Shown here: positions 41,569 to 50,554 of the stretch, in pieces
How positions within the stretch are numbered: position 1 is the stretch's first letter
Layout of the letters: each line of letters begins with the position of its first letter
Origin: Clostridium liquoris
Lineage (GTDB): Bacteria; Bacillota; Clostridia; Clostridiales; Clostridiaceae
Direction: 5' to 3'
NCBI RefSeq assembly: GCF_002995785.1
Contig: NZ_PVXO01000052.1
Coordinates: 23,607-87,606 of the forward strand
DNA: 64,000 nucleotides
Position numbers and translations under genes: made by a program
Notes under the pieces: model-generated
The model's database searches: none
Told to the model about the DNA's origin: nothing
What the model saw: only the letters and a program-made list of their open reading frames with translations

Positions 41569-42261
41569 ATGTCTAAAATAAATGTTAAATTATTGAATAA
41601 AATTATTATAATAAACCTTTTCATCATTATTATATTTACATCATGCAATTTTGAAGAATCAACTGAACAACACATAGATAAATATTTAAGTAGAAATTAT
41701 TCAAAGCTAGTATTAGATGGCAATGATGATTTTTCTTATTTTAAATTACTAGATAAAGATTTGAAAAGAAATGAAGTGTTTTTAACCGGTGAGATTCATG
41801 GAACAACTATGAATACAGAACTAGAATTGAGTTTTCTTAAATACTTAAAAGAAAAAGCAAATATAAAATACTATTTATCCGAATTATCTTATAGTGATGC
41901 ATATTTTTTAAATAAATATTTAGATACAGGAGATGAAAATATATTAAAAGAATTGTTCGAAGAATTAAAAGACACTCCTGGATGTACTAAGGAAACCTAT
42001 AACAAATGGATAAAAGTATACGAATTTAACAAGGCCTTGCCAAATGACAAGAAAATAAAAGTAATAGGAATTGATATAGAACATCAAGAAAATATAGCAA
42101 TTCATTGTATGTATTCCTTAATACCTAAAAATGAATCGCCAAAAAAAATAAGACCATTGATAAAGAAATTACAGGACGTCTATGAAAATAATGGTGTTAC
42201 TGCAAAATTTGCAAAGGATTTTTCATTAGATTTAAAAAAAGATATTTATGGTTGTAATTAA
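41569..42261 (+). CDS. Erythromycin-esterase-like lipoprotein, probably C-terminally shortened
   Basis: 230 aa with GAAGGGAG before the ATG. Signal peptide with lipobox-like IIIIFTSCN, giving a lipid-anchored Cys at about 26. The mature part shows VFLTGEIHGT (GExHG, a hallmark of erythromycin-esterase-like and ChaN/TIKI-fold hydrolases), ELSYSDAYFLNKYL and IKVIGIDIEHQ. Known family members run well beyond 350 residues, and this one stops at KKDIYGCN soon after the core, so it may be truncated by a mutation. A macrolide-hydrolysing role is not claimed. A strong terminator follows. Confidence 0.55.
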   Translation: MSKINVKLLNKIIIINLFIIIIFTSCNFEESTEQHIDKYLSRNYSKLVLDGNDDFSYFKLLDKDLKRNEVFLTGEIHGTTMNTELELSFLKYLKEKANIKYYLSELSYSDAYFLNKYLDTGDENILKELFEELKDTPGCTKETYNKWIKVYEFNKALPNDKKIKVIGIDIEHQENIAIHCMYSLIPKNESPKKIRPLIKKLQDVYENNGVTAKFAKDFSLDLKKDIYGCN

Positions 42262-42300
42262 AAATTCTCAACCAATGGAACCAATTAAATAATTTCGGGT

Positions 42301-42360
42301 AAAAAAATAGTGAGTGCAATCTTTTATTCCTTTGACTAAAAATTGTATTCACTATTTTTT
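42301..42360. terminator. Bidirectional terminator
   Basis: AAAAAAATAGTGAGTGCAAT and ATTGTATTCACTATTTTTT form a long stem (about 17 pairs, one bulge) with A and T runs on both sides, between the convergent esterase-like and azoreductase genes. Confidence 0.88.
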
Positions 42361-42397
42361 ATGTAGAGGTTATTATGATTATAGAAAATAGACTTAT

Positions 42398-43003
42398 TTA
42401 AAAGCTATTTGCTTTTTCTTTAGCTTCCATTATAGCTTTCTCAACAATAGCATTGATATCATTTCCAATGATATCTAGACCATCTGCTGATATGGTTGTA
42501 AAATCAGTTATTCCTAAGAAAGCAAATATTGTTCTTAAATATCTGTCACCCATTTCAAAGGATGCAAAAGGTTCAGTATTATAAATTCCTCCTCTTGCGG
42601 TAATATTAATTGCTTTTTTACCTGTGCATAAGCCTACAGCACCTGTTGCAGTATACTTAAATGTGATTCCAGTAACAGTAATATAATCAATATACGCTTT
42701 AAGTATAGCTGGGATGCCTAAGTTCCATAGTGGTTCTGCAATTACGTACTTATCAGCCTCTAAAAACTGATATGCATATTTTAATATTGGATGGTCTTTA
42801 CCAGTACCTGGTGCAGGGACATGTAATTCATTAAGTTGTCCAAATGGAAGAGCTGCTACTCCTTCTTTGTATAAATCCAATGTAATAATTTCATCATCTG
42901 GGTTAAGTCTTTTATATTCTTCTATAAAACTGTCTGATATTTTGAAGGTTCTTGATTCTCCTTCTTCCTTTGCATTTGCTTTGATATACAATACTTTACT
43001 CAT
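42398..43003 (-). CDS. azoR: FMN-dependent NADH:quinone oxidoreductase/azoreductase
   Basis: 201 aa; GGGGATAGGAAA precedes the ATG. Flavodoxin-like fold with FMN-binding segments: KANAKEEGESRTFKISDSF (about 8-26), PLWNLGIPAILKAYIDYI (about 100-117) and the loop ITARGGIYN (about 145). AzoR-type enzymes reduce quinones by two electrons and also azo dyes, protecting against electrophiles. An HxlR-type regulator is encoded divergently 145 bases away, as with YodB and AzoR1 in Bacillus subtilis, so control by quinone or thiol stress is likely. Confidence 0.9.
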   Translation of the reverse strand: MSKVLYIKANAKEEGESRTFKISDSFIEEYKRLNPDDEIITLDLYKEGVAALPFGQLNELHVPAPGTGKDHPILKYAYQFLEADKYVIAEPLWNLGIPAILKAYIDYITVTGITFKYTATGAVGLCTGKKAINITARGGIYNTEPFASFEMGDRYLRTIFAFLGITDFTTISADGLDIIGNDINAIVEKAIMEAKEKANSF

Positions 43004-43090
43004 TTTCCTATCCCCTTTTGCTTTAAATTTAGTTGATTTTTAATATGTATTATGACATAATGGTAATACATACATAGCTTATTAGCAAGT

Positions 43091-43130
43091 AGGCACTTAA
43101 TTGTATCATAGTATCAAAAAAGGTACTTAA
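43091..43130. promoter_or_regulatory. Paired AGGNACTTAA boxes between azoR and the HxlR gene
   Basis: AGGCACTTAA (43091-43100) and AGGTACTTAA (43121-43130) are direct repeats exactly 30 bases apart; the first also forms AAGT-N4-ACTT. The spacing of about three helical turns and the position between divergent genes fit operator half-sites for the HxlR-type protein. Binding is not shown. Confidence 0.45.
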
Positions 43131-43147
43131 AATAATGAGGTGATAAT

Positions 43148-43543
43148 ATGGCAATTGATAAAAAAAGACACGAAGATTGTTATATGAGTGAAAAATGTGA
43201 AAAGTATGATGTTTGTCCAATGGCTCTGGTTCAAAAGCTCTTGTCAGGTAAAAGAAAAATCTTGATACTATGGTATTTAAGCAATAAAGTATTGAGATTT
43301 AATGATATAAAGAAAAGATTGCCGGATGTAACACAGAAAATGCTTACTCAACAGCTAAGAAGTTTGGAAGAAGATAAGCTTATTTTTAGGCACGTTTACC
43401 CCGTTGTTCCACCAAAGGTAGAATACGGATTAACCGAACTTGGTAAAAAGGTCATCCCCATACTTGAAATGATGCATGAATTTGGAGCAGAGTATTTAGA
43501 ACTTAGTCTTAAAGAACATGATAAAGAATCTGATATTGAATAA
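43148..43543 (+). CDS. HxlR-family winged-helix regulator with N-terminal cysteines
   Basis: 131 aa; GAGGTGATAAT precedes the ATG. HxlR domain: CPMALVQKLLSGKRKILILW (about 23-42), LRFNDIKKRLPDVTQKMLTQ and RHVYPVVPPKVEYGLTELG. Three cysteines near the N-terminus (DCYMSEKCEKYDVC) could sense quinones or disulfide stress as the single Cys6 of YodB does. It is divergent from azoR and is the likely repressor of that gene. A terminator follows. Relation to YodB is functional analogy inferred from arrangement and family. Confidence 0.9.
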   Translation: MAIDKKRHEDCYMSEKCEKYDVCPMALVQKLLSGKRKILILWYLSNKVLRFNDIKKRLPDVTQKMLTQQLRSLEEDKLIFRHVYPVVPPKVEYGLTELGKKVIPILEMMHEFGAEYLELSLKEHDKESDIE

Positions 43544-43546
43544 ATA

Positions 43547-43580
43547 AAAAATTCGTCTTAAATCTTAAGACGAATTTTTT
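43547..43580. terminator. Bidirectional terminator
   Basis: AAAAATTCGTCTTAA / TTAAGACGAATTTTT, a 15-bp perfect stem, lies between the convergent HxlR and histidyl-tRNA synthetase genes. Confidence 0.92.
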
Positions 43581-43597
43581 ATTTAACTTTTCAATTT

Positions 43598-44914
43598 TTA
43601 CTTTTTAATTAGAGCCACTGCTTCTTCAATTGTTATAGTTTCCTGATTTCCAGTATGCATATTTTTAAGTGTTACTTTATTATCACTTACTTCATCAGGT
43701 CCTATTAATATAACAAATGGAATGTTTAGTTTGTCTGCATATCCAAACTTCTTACCTACTTTAGCATCCTCAGAATACATTTCAGCAATTATTCCATTTT
43801 CTCTAAGTTTACTAGCAATGTTAATTGACTGTTCTATACAATTATCCATAGGAATTACTAGTACCTGTGAAAGAGTTGAAGATGCATTTTCTCCTATGAT
43901 TTTTGCTTCTCTTAATTGATAAAATAATCTAGTTAATCCAATTGATATACCAACTCCAGGCAGCTTCTGTTCAGTGTAGTATTCTGCAAGATTATCGTAT
44001 CTTCCACCAGAACATACGCTTCCTATCTTTGGATAATCATCTAAAATAGTTTCATATACTGTTCCTGTGTAGTAATCTAATCCTCTTGCTATAGTTAAAT
44101 CTATATTGAAATTCTTTTCTGGTACATTAAAACATCTTATATAATTAACAACCTGAGTAAGCTCCTCTAATCCTTCTTTAAACATTCCATTTTTTATACC
44201 TAAATTATTTAGGGAAGCTATTATCTCATCATTTTTGCCTTTTATATTGATGAACTCCATTATTCTTTCTACTGCTGAATCTTCAAGTCCTAAGTTTTTA
44301 AGCTCTTCAACTACAGCTTCTTTTCCTATTTTATCTAATTTATCTATAGTCCTTAGAATGTCTACTTTATTTGTAACATCCAAAGATTCAAAGAATCCAT
44401 TTAAAACTTTTCTGTTATTTATATGAATTGTAAAGGATTCAAATCCAAGATCCTTAAAAGTATTATAGATGACAGTTGGAATTTCGGCATCATTTATAAT
44501 GCTTAACTTTCCATTGCCTATAATATCTATATCACATTGATAAAACTCTCTAAAACGTCCCTTTTGGTTTCTTTCTCCCCTGTAAACCTTAGCAATATGA
44601 TATCTTCTAAATGGGAAGGTTAAATCATTGAAGTGCTGAGATACATATCTTGCTAGTGGCACTGTTAAATCAAATCTTAAAGAAAGATCTGTGTCACCTT
44701 TCATAAATCTATATATCTGTTTTTCAGTTTCTCCGCCGCCCTTTGCTAAAAGTATTTCTGACTTTTCTATAGCTGGAGTATCTAATGGTATAAATCCAAA
44801 CTTTTCATAATTATGTCTTATAATATCCATCATTTTATTAAAAATTAATTGATCTGCTGGTAATAATTCCATAAAACCTGGTAATATTGATGGCTTTACA
44901 ATATCCTTACTCAT
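43598..44914 (-). CDS. hisS: Histidyl-tRNA synthetase
   Basis: 438 aa. Class II synthetase core: motif 2 YRGERNQKGRFREFYQCDID, the histidine A motif RGLDYYTGTVYE, and motif 3 in GVGISIGLTRLFY. An anticodon-binding domain occupies the last 100 residues (VLVIPMDNCIEQSINIASKL, MYSEDAKVGKKFGYADKLNI), so this is a full synthetase, not the HisZ regulatory paralogue. It charges tRNA-His in the cytosol. GGAGGAGATAAA precedes the ATG. No T-box leader is seen in the 210 bases upstream. It may be a second copy, since bacilli and clostridia sometimes have two. Confidence 0.93.
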   Translation of the reverse strand: MSKDIVKPSILPGFMELLPADQLIFNKMMDIIRHNYEKFGFIPLDTPAIEKSEILLAKGGGETEKQIYRFMKGDTDLSLRFDLTVPLARYVSQHFNDLTFPFRRYHIAKVYRGERNQKGRFREFYQCDIDIIGNGKLSIINDAEIPTVIYNTFKDLGFESFTIHINNRKVLNGFFESLDVTNKVDILRTIDKLDKIGKEAVVEELKNLGLEDSAVERIMEFINIKGKNDEIIASLNNLGIKNGMFKEGLEELTQVVNYIRCFNVPEKNFNIDLTIARGLDYYTGTVYETILDDYPKIGSVCSGGRYDNLAEYYTEQKLPGVGISIGLTRLFYQLREAKIIGENASSTLSQVLVIPMDNCIEQSINIASKLRENGIIAEMYSEDAKVGKKFGYADKLNIPFVILIGPDEVSDNKVTLKNMHTGNQETITIEEAVALIKK

Positions 44915-45128
44915 TTTATCTCCTCCATTGCTTTAGTGTAGTAAATTATTAATATTTTACCTTAGTTTAATAATATATTCAAATATTTTCTAATTAATTA
45001 TATCCCTTTAGCTTAATATTATAACATAGAATTTTTTATGTGAATAGTAAAGCATGTTTAATTATCCATAAATAACTTAAACATGCTAATAAATTACTTT
45101 TTATTCTAATCTTTTCAAAAATTTAATT

Positions 45129-45680
45129 TTATTTTTCCCACCAGCCGAAAGCTACAATAGTTTTAATAGCTTCATTACTAGAACCCCTTAGAAATAATAC
45201 AAAATTTCCACCAGGAGGTATTATTAATTTTCCATCTTCTTCAGATGCTAAAGTAGTATTAGGTGGAACAATTCTATCATATATATTAACTCCACCAGAA
45301 GGGCTTCCTTCGGTAGACTGTACATATTCTAATAAAACCTTTTGCCTAGGTTGCGGTTCTAAAGCTGTGTTAGCAGGTGATACGGATGAAGAAATAGCTA
45401 AATCTCCTGGTGGGTTTGTATTTAACCAAATTTCAGCAGTTATTATCCCTGTAGAAAAATTGGAAATTGTTAATACATTTACAAATAGATCTTTACAGGA
45501 ATCCCTTGGGTTTACTAGTGCTGCCCATGCATTACTGCTATTACTAACAAACAATGATGGAGTTTGCCCTATAAAATATATACCTTGTAAAGATTTATAT
45601 AATGGATTTGGAATACTAACTACTTGTTGTAATGGTTTTGCAAATTGCTGATAATCATAAGATTCATTTTTATCCAACAT
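45129..45680 (-). CDS. Conserved hypothetical protein, DUF6143-like
   Basis: 183 aa; AAAGGATGTG lies before the ATG. It has no membrane segment and no signal peptide. The pattern SLQGIYFIGQTPSLFVSNSS, then VNPRDSCKDLFVNVLTISNF, and a closing VLFLRGSSNEAIKTIVAFGW suggests an all-beta, coat-like protein, which I place tentatively with DUF6143 of clostridia. It may be a spore or surface component, but nothing in the neighbourhood supports this. Its start is followed upstream by 270 bases with one terminator and no other gene. Confidence 0.55.
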   Translation of the reverse strand: MLDKNESYDYQQFAKPLQQVVSIPNPLYKSLQGIYFIGQTPSLFVSNSSNAWAALVNPRDSCKDLFVNVLTISNFSTGIITAEIWLNTNPPGDLAISSSVSPANTALEPQPRQKVLLEYVQSTEGSPSGGVNIYDRIVPPNTTLASEEDGKLIIPPGGNFVLFLRGSSNEAIKTIVAFGWWEK

Positions 45681-45818
45681 AGTAACACATCCTTTTAACT
45701 ATAGATTACTCAAAATACTTGATTTGATTATATTATATGAATTCATTGAAGAAAGTGTTTATATTTTAGAACTAGTATTGATTGATACCTTTTATAAAAT
45801 ATTTTTTGAAATAAAAAA

Positions 45819-45846
45819 ACTAACCTACTATTAATTCAGTTAGTCC
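45819..45846 (-). terminator. Intrinsic terminator of the 336-codon gene
   Basis: ACTAAC / GTTAGT arms; on the minus strand the second arm is followed by TTTTTTTATTTC. It lies about 110 bases after that gene's stop. Confidence 0.7.
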
Positions 45847-45952
45847 TTTTTAAATACAAATTTTCTATTAATTTATACGTATAACAGTTAAACTCAAATA
45901 GTATCATATAATTATTATCCGTAAAATATATAATATTTTCGTTACAATAGCT

Positions 45953-46963
45953 TTATTCACTCATTCGTTTTGAAAATGCTTCTATAAAAGTATCGATGGC
46001 TTTTAATCTTCCTTTAATTTTTAAGCCAACATTTATTCTCTCACATATATCACTTAAAAGACTTTGTATGTATTCATCTCTTACAATTATAGTTTTAGGC
46101 TTACCTATTTTCATAATATAATTAATTAGCATATTAAATATTGTGTCAACATCTTCATCATCTGGCGTAAGTATATTGCACCCAAGTATAGCTTCAGTTC
46201 TGCAATCTGCTAGAATACACATCCTGGTAATAATAGGTTTATCATATTTTTTATCATTTATTACAGAATTTAAGTATGCTATATCAATTTCCAGCTTCTC
46301 ATCAATTATTTTTTGCTTATTAAGCCTAGCAACAAGGACCTCATCTTGTAATACTGGTACACGATACTTTCTTTGTGGGATAATTGTAGGTGTCTCATAA
46401 TTTATCCATAATTTAGTTTCTTCATCATATCTGCGTAATAAGGTATTCCCTGCCTCAAAATCTACCTTAAGACCTTTGTTTATAGCTTTTAATGCCATGT
46501 ATAAATGCTTAAATACTTCCGTTAGCTCTACAACTTGTTGTTCATCTAATATATAAGGTTCATATCCTTTTTGAAACTTTTCAAAATAAATCCAATTATT
46601 TTTGCCACGAAATTTTAATCCTAAATCCTTTATAACTTTATACTCTTTTCTAGTCAAATCATCCCTATTACCAAAGAAGCACATCATATTATTTTGATAA
46701 CGTATTAGCTGCTCTTGTGGAATATCTTTATTATCTACTATTTTATAAAAATCATTAATTGCATCAAATCCTACATAAGTTCCTATAGCAAAACACTCTC
46801 CACCTCTTCCCATAATGCTACAATAATAAGGCTCCTTTTCATAAGAAGACACTATTGTTATTACATCTAAATCCCATAAATACTCCCAAGGCTTTAATTC
46901 CTTAATCTTTATTGCAATATCATATAATCCTCTCCACTGTTCTAATTTAGCTTCTTTCCTCAT
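45953..46963 (-). CDS. Uncharacterised soluble protein (DUF7309/DUF6930-like)
   Basis: 336 aa with no membrane segments. The N-terminal half (KPWEYLWDLDVITIVSSYEK, CSIMGRGGECFAIGTYVGFD, NMMCFFGNRDDLTRKEYKVI) and the C-terminal half (KPIITRMCILADCRTEAILG, KPKTIIVRDEYIQSLLSDI) match my recollection of paired DUF7309 and DUF6930 domains in Firmicutes, whose function is unknown. The start ATG has no strong binding site. It is a single gene flanked by a terminator and the purD terminator region. No hint of function from neighbours. Confidence 0.6.
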   Translation of the reverse strand: MRKEAKLEQWRGLYDIAIKIKELKPWEYLWDLDVITIVSSYEKEPYYCSIMGRGGECFAIGTYVGFDAINDFYKIVDNKDIPQEQLIRYQNNMMCFFGNRDDLTRKEYKVIKDLGLKFRGKNNWIYFEKFQKGYEPYILDEQQVVELTEVFKHLYMALKAINKGLKVDFEAGNTLLRRYDEETKLWINYETPTIIPQRKYRVPVLQDEVLVARLNKQKIIDEKLEIDIAYLNSVINDKKYDKPIITRMCILADCRTEAILGCNILTPDDEDVDTIFNMLINYIMKIGKPKTIIVRDEYIQSLLSDICERINVGLKIKGRLKAIDTFIEAFSKRMSE

Positions 46964-47039
46964 ATTTTTCTACTCCATTCATTCTATATTATATGTATGA
47001 TCCTCTATTGATCTTTTTAAATTCCAATAAAATAATTAT

Positions 47040-47080
47040 AACATAAGCCAGTGATATTAAAAGTATCATTGGCTTATGTT
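47040..47080 (-). terminator. Terminator of the purine operon
   Basis: AACATAAGCCAGTGATA and TATCATTGGCTTATGTT form a 17-bp stem with a G-T pair, loop 7, 23 bases after the purD stop; on the minus strand ATAATTATTTT follows. Confidence 0.85.
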
Positions 47081-47102
47081 ATAAAGTTTACATATTCTTT
47101 TA

Positions 47103-48350
47103 TTAATATCTAAGTTTCCCAATATCCTTTCTAAAATACATGCCATGAAAATCTATTTTACCCATGTCTTCATAAGCTTTCTTTATACTGTGTTCTAAAT
47201 TGTTTTCTACAGCATAAGTACATAGAACTCTTCCACCATTGGTTAACAGGTTTCCTCCTTTAAATACCCCTCCGGCTATAAATGAATGAACTTCTTTTGG
47301 CATATTTATTTTAAAGCCTTTTTCGTACTTTCCAGGATACCCTTTAGATACTGCTACCACACAACAAGAATGACTATTTTTCCATTTTAAATCAAAGGAA
47401 GAAAGCTCATTATTTAAAGAAGCTTCTATGAGTTCAATCAAATTGCTGTCCATTAAAGGTAATACTGCTTGGGTTTCTGGATCTCCCATTCTAACGTTAT
47501 ACTCTAAGAGATAAGCTCCATTTTTAGTTATTATTACACCAAAGAATACTATCCCCTTATAATCAAAATTTTCTTCCTTTATTCCTTTTAATGTTGGCTT
47601 CAATATATTTTCATTAAAATCTTTCATAACTTCTTCAGTAACATATGGATTTGGGGCAATTGCACCCATACCTCCTGTATTTGGTCCTTTGTCTTCATCA
47701 TAAATCTGTTTATGATCCTTTGAGGATACGAAGGGTAATATAACTTGTCCATCGGTTATGGATAATATTGAAGCTTCTACTCCCACTAAAAACTCTTCTA
47801 TTACTACTTTTTTCCCTGCATCCCCAAATATATCTTCTACCATGAATTTTGTTATCGTATCCTCTGCTTGGGAATAATTCTCACATATAACTACTCCTTT
47901 GCCTGCTGCTAAACCATCTGCTTTTATTACTATTGGATAATTACATACTTCTAAATACTCTAAAGCCTTATCTCTTTCATAGAACACTTCATAGTCAGCA
48001 GTTTTTACCCCATACTTTTTCATAAAATTCTTAGAAAAAGACTTACTTCCCTCTAAAGCTGCTGCCTTTTTACTGGGTCCAAAGATTTTTAAATCTCTTT
48101 CTTTAAAATAGTCCACTATCCCATTTACTAAAGGGACTTCTGGTCCTACAATTGTTAAGTCTACTATATTTTCTTCTGCAAAATCTGCTAAAGATTCTAT
48201 TTGTTCTATATCTATATTTTCGCATTTATCCATTAATGCTGTACCACCATTTCCTGGTGCACAGTATATCTTTTCTACCTTAGGATTCTGTGCTGTTTTC
48301 CAAGCTATAGCATGTTCTCTACCGCCATTACCAACAATTAATATTTTCAA
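47103..48350 (-). CDS. purD: Phosphoribosylamine-glycine ligase
   Basis: 415 aa. GARS with N-terminal NGGREHAIAWK (about 8-18), the ATP-grasp segment YPIVIKADGLAAGKGVVI (about 136-153), GPNTGGMGA (about 226) and RMGDPETQAVLP (about 287). It joins glycine to phosphoribosylamine in de novo purine synthesis. It is last of seven genes in the order purE, C, F, M, N, H, D on one strand. The gap to purH is 42 bases. A strong terminator follows. Confidence 0.97.
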   Translation of the reverse strand: MKILIVGNGGREHAIAWKTAQNPKVEKIYCAPGNGGTALMDKCENIDIEQIESLADFAEENIVDLTIVGPEVPLVNGIVDYFKERDLKIFGPSKKAAALEGSKSFSKNFMKKYGVKTADYEVFYERDKALEYLEVCNYPIVIKADGLAAGKGVVICENYSQAEDTITKFMVEDIFGDAGKKVVIEEFLVGVEASILSITDGQVILPFVSSKDHKQIYDEDKGPNTGGMGAIAPNPYVTEEVMKDFNENILKPTLKGIKEENFDYKGIVFFGVIITKNGAYLLEYNVRMGDPETQAVLPLMDSNLIELIEASLNNELSSFDLKWKNSHSCCVVAVSKGYPGKYEKGFKINMPKEVHSFIAGGVFKGGNLLTNGGRVLCTYAVENNLEHSIKKAYEDMGKIDFHGMYFRKDIGKLRY

Positions 48351-48392
48351 AATAACACCCCTTTATTACAATTAAGAACTAAGGACTAAGAG

Positions 48393-49892
48393 TTAGTGTT
48401 TAAAGTGTCTTATCCCTGTAAACACCATAGAAATTCCCTGTTTATTGCATTCCTCAATGGATTCTTCATCTCTAATGGAGCCCCCTGGTTGTATTATTGA
48501 TTTTATTCCGTATTTTGCTGCTTCTTCTACCACATCTTTAAATGGGAAAAATGCATCTGAAGCCAATACTACTCCTTCTTTAGCTCTGTCTAAAGCCTGT
48601 GATGCTGCCCATATTCTATTTACTTGTCCTCCACCAATGCCCACAGTTTTACCATCCTTAACTACTACAATGGCATTGGATTTTACGTACTTAACTACTT
48701 TCATACCAAATATTAAGTCCTTCATTTCCTCTTCACTTGGCTTATTTTCCGTTACAACTTTAATTTCATCTATTAATTTATTGTCTGAATCTTGAAGTAA
48801 TATTCCTCCATCTACTTTTGCCATTTCAAATTTGTCTTCAGGTTTTACATCACATTTAATAACTCTTAAATTCTTCTTAGATTTTAATACCTTTAAAGCT
48901 TCTTCTTCAAAATCTGGGGCAATTACTATTTCTAAAAATATTTTTACTAATTCTTCAGCAGTTTTCTTATCTACCTTTTTATTAAATGCTATAATACCAC
49001 CAAATATAGAAATAGGATCACATTCATAAGCCTTTAAGTAAGCATCTACAACTGAACTTCCAATAGCTACGCCACAAGGGGTATTATGCTTTAATCCACA
49101 ACAAGCAATTTCATCAAACTCATTGACTACCTTCCAAGCTATATCCATATCCTTTATATTGTTGTAAGATAATTCCTTGCCATTTAATTGAGTGAAATCC
49201 TTCATAGCCCCCTTATCAGCATTGGAAACATAATAAGCTGCACTTTGATGTGGATTTTCACCATATCTTAAATCCATTTGCTTTTTATAGGATAAAGTTA
49301 AGTACTCTGGATAATCATCTTCTAACAAAAAGTTGCTTATAGCAGCATCATAAGAAGACATGAGATTGAATACCTTACCTGCTAATCTTTTTCTAGTGTT
49401 ATAATCTATTTCATCATTATGTTCTAGTTGTGCTTTTATATCATCATAATCATTAATATCAGTTAACACTACAACATCTTTAAAGTTTTTAGCTGCAGCT
49501 CTTATCATAGTTGGTCCACCAATATCAATAAACTCTACCTTTTCATCAAAAGATAAATCTTCCTTAACTTTTTCAAAGAAAGGATATAGATTTACAATAA
49601 CCATATCTATAGGCTCAATTCCCTTGCTTTTTATAGTATCCATATGTTCTTTATTATCTCTAACAGCTAAAATTCCACCGTGAATAAAGGGATGAAGAGT
49701 TTTAACCCTGCCGTCTAAAATTTCTTCAAATCCTGTTACTTCAGAAACTTCTTTAACTTTAATTCCATTTTTTTTTAAATGCTTGTAGGTTCCTCCTGTG
49801 GATATTATCTCCACGCCTCTATGTTGTAAAAACTTACTTATATCTAGTATTCCTTCTTTATTATAAACGCTTATTAAAGCTCTTTTTATCAA
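48393..49892 (-). CDS. purH: Bifunctional AICAR transformylase/IMP cyclohydrolase
   Basis: 499 aa from TTG at 49892, 8 bases after AGGAG; a TTG at 49901 directly abuts the binding site and is less likely. The N-terminal MGS-like IMP cyclohydrolase domain has [14 protein letters not shown] and [13 protein letters not shown]. The transformylase domain has [10 protein letters not shown] (about 215), [14 protein letters not shown], and [11 protein letters not shown] with catalytic Lys-His pair. It performs the last two steps to IMP. Neighbours purN and purD lie 18 and 42 bases away. Confidence 0.96.
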   Translation of the reverse strand: MIKRALISVYNKEGILDISKFLQHRGVEIISTGGTYKHLKKNGIKVKEVSEVTGFEEILDGRVKTLHPFIHGGILAVRDNKEHMDTIKSKGIEPIDMVIVNLYPFFEKVKEDLSFDEKVEFIDIGGPTMIRAAAKNFKDVVVLTDINDYDDIKAQLEHNDEIDYNTRKRLAGKVFNLMSSYDAAISNFLLEDDYPEYLTLSYKKQMDLRYGENPHQSAAYYVSNADKGAMKDFTQLNGKELSYNNIKDMDIAWKVVNEFDEIACCGLKHNTPCGVAIGSSVVDAYLKAYECDPISIFGGIIAFNKKVDKKTAEELVKIFLEIVIAPDFEEEALKVLKSKKNLRVIKCDVKPEDKFEMAKVDGGILLQDSDNKLIDEIKVVTENKPSEEEMKDLIFGMKVVKYVKSNAIVVVKDGKTVGIGGGQVNRIWAASQALDRAKEGVVLASDAFFPFKDVVEEAAKYGIKSIIQPGGSIRDEESIEECNKQGISMVFTGIRHFKH

Positions 49893-49910
49893 ACCAAACA
49901 ACTCCTTTTC

Positions 49911-50531
49911 TTAGGAATTAATAATAACTTTTCTATGAATTATCTCTATTTTATTTTCTATAAAATATTTTATAGCTTCCAATAAAGCCACATGTTCTTC
50001 TACTAAAACTCTCTTTTGCAAAGTTTCTGCTGTATCCTCTGTTAAAACAGGTACAGCTCTCTGCAAAATTATAGGCCCTGTATCCATGCCGCTATCTACA
50101 ATATGCACAGTGCAGCCAGATACTTTAACTCCATATTCTATAGCTTTCTCGTGAACCTTTATTCCATACATTCCCTTCCCAGAAAAGGAGGGGATTAAGG
50201 AAGGGTGGATATTTATGATGTTATTTGCAAATCTATCTATCAAGTTTCCTTTTAAATGGGACAGCCATCCAGCAAGTACTATTAAATCCACCTTTTCCTC
50301 TACTATTTTAAGTATTTCATCAGACAAACTTTCTCCATAGGTATTTTTATCTAAAACATAGGTTTTTATATTGTTATCCTCTGCTCTTTTAAGAGCATAT
50401 ATATCTTCTCTATCGCTTATTACCATTTCTATAGAGCAATTTAGATAACCTGAATTAATGTTATCTATAATGGATTGAAGATTGGTACCGCCGCCAGATA
50501 CTAGTACTGCAATTTTAAATATATCTTTCAT
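49911..50531 (-). CDS. purN: Phosphoribosylglycinamide formyltransferase (GART)
   Basis: 206 aa; AGGGGGACAC precedes the ATG. It has VLVSGGGTNLQSII (about 9-22), catalytic Asn and His in NIINIHPSLIPSFSGKGMYG (about 105-124), and Asp in VDSGMDTGPII (about 146). It transfers a formyl group from 10-formyltetrahydrofolate to GAR. The length is normal for the folate-dependent bacterial type. It lies between purM and purH. Confidence 0.96.
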   Translation of the reverse strand: MKDIFKIAVLVSGGGTNLQSIIDNINSGYLNCSIEMVISDREDIYALKRAEDNNIKTYVLDKNTYGESLSDEILKIVEEKVDLIVLAGWLSHLKGNLIDRFANNIINIHPSLIPSFSGKGMYGIKVHEKAIEYGVKVSGCTVHIVDSGMDTGPIILQRAVPVLTEDTAETLQKRVLVEEHVALLEAIKYFIENKIEIIHRKVIINS

Positions 50532-50554
50532 TAGATGTGTCCCCCTTATATTAT

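Noticed and set aside
44915..45128. T-box leader upstream of hisS
   Set aside because: No T-box sequence, specifier loop or antiterminator is seen; the region is AT-rich and short.
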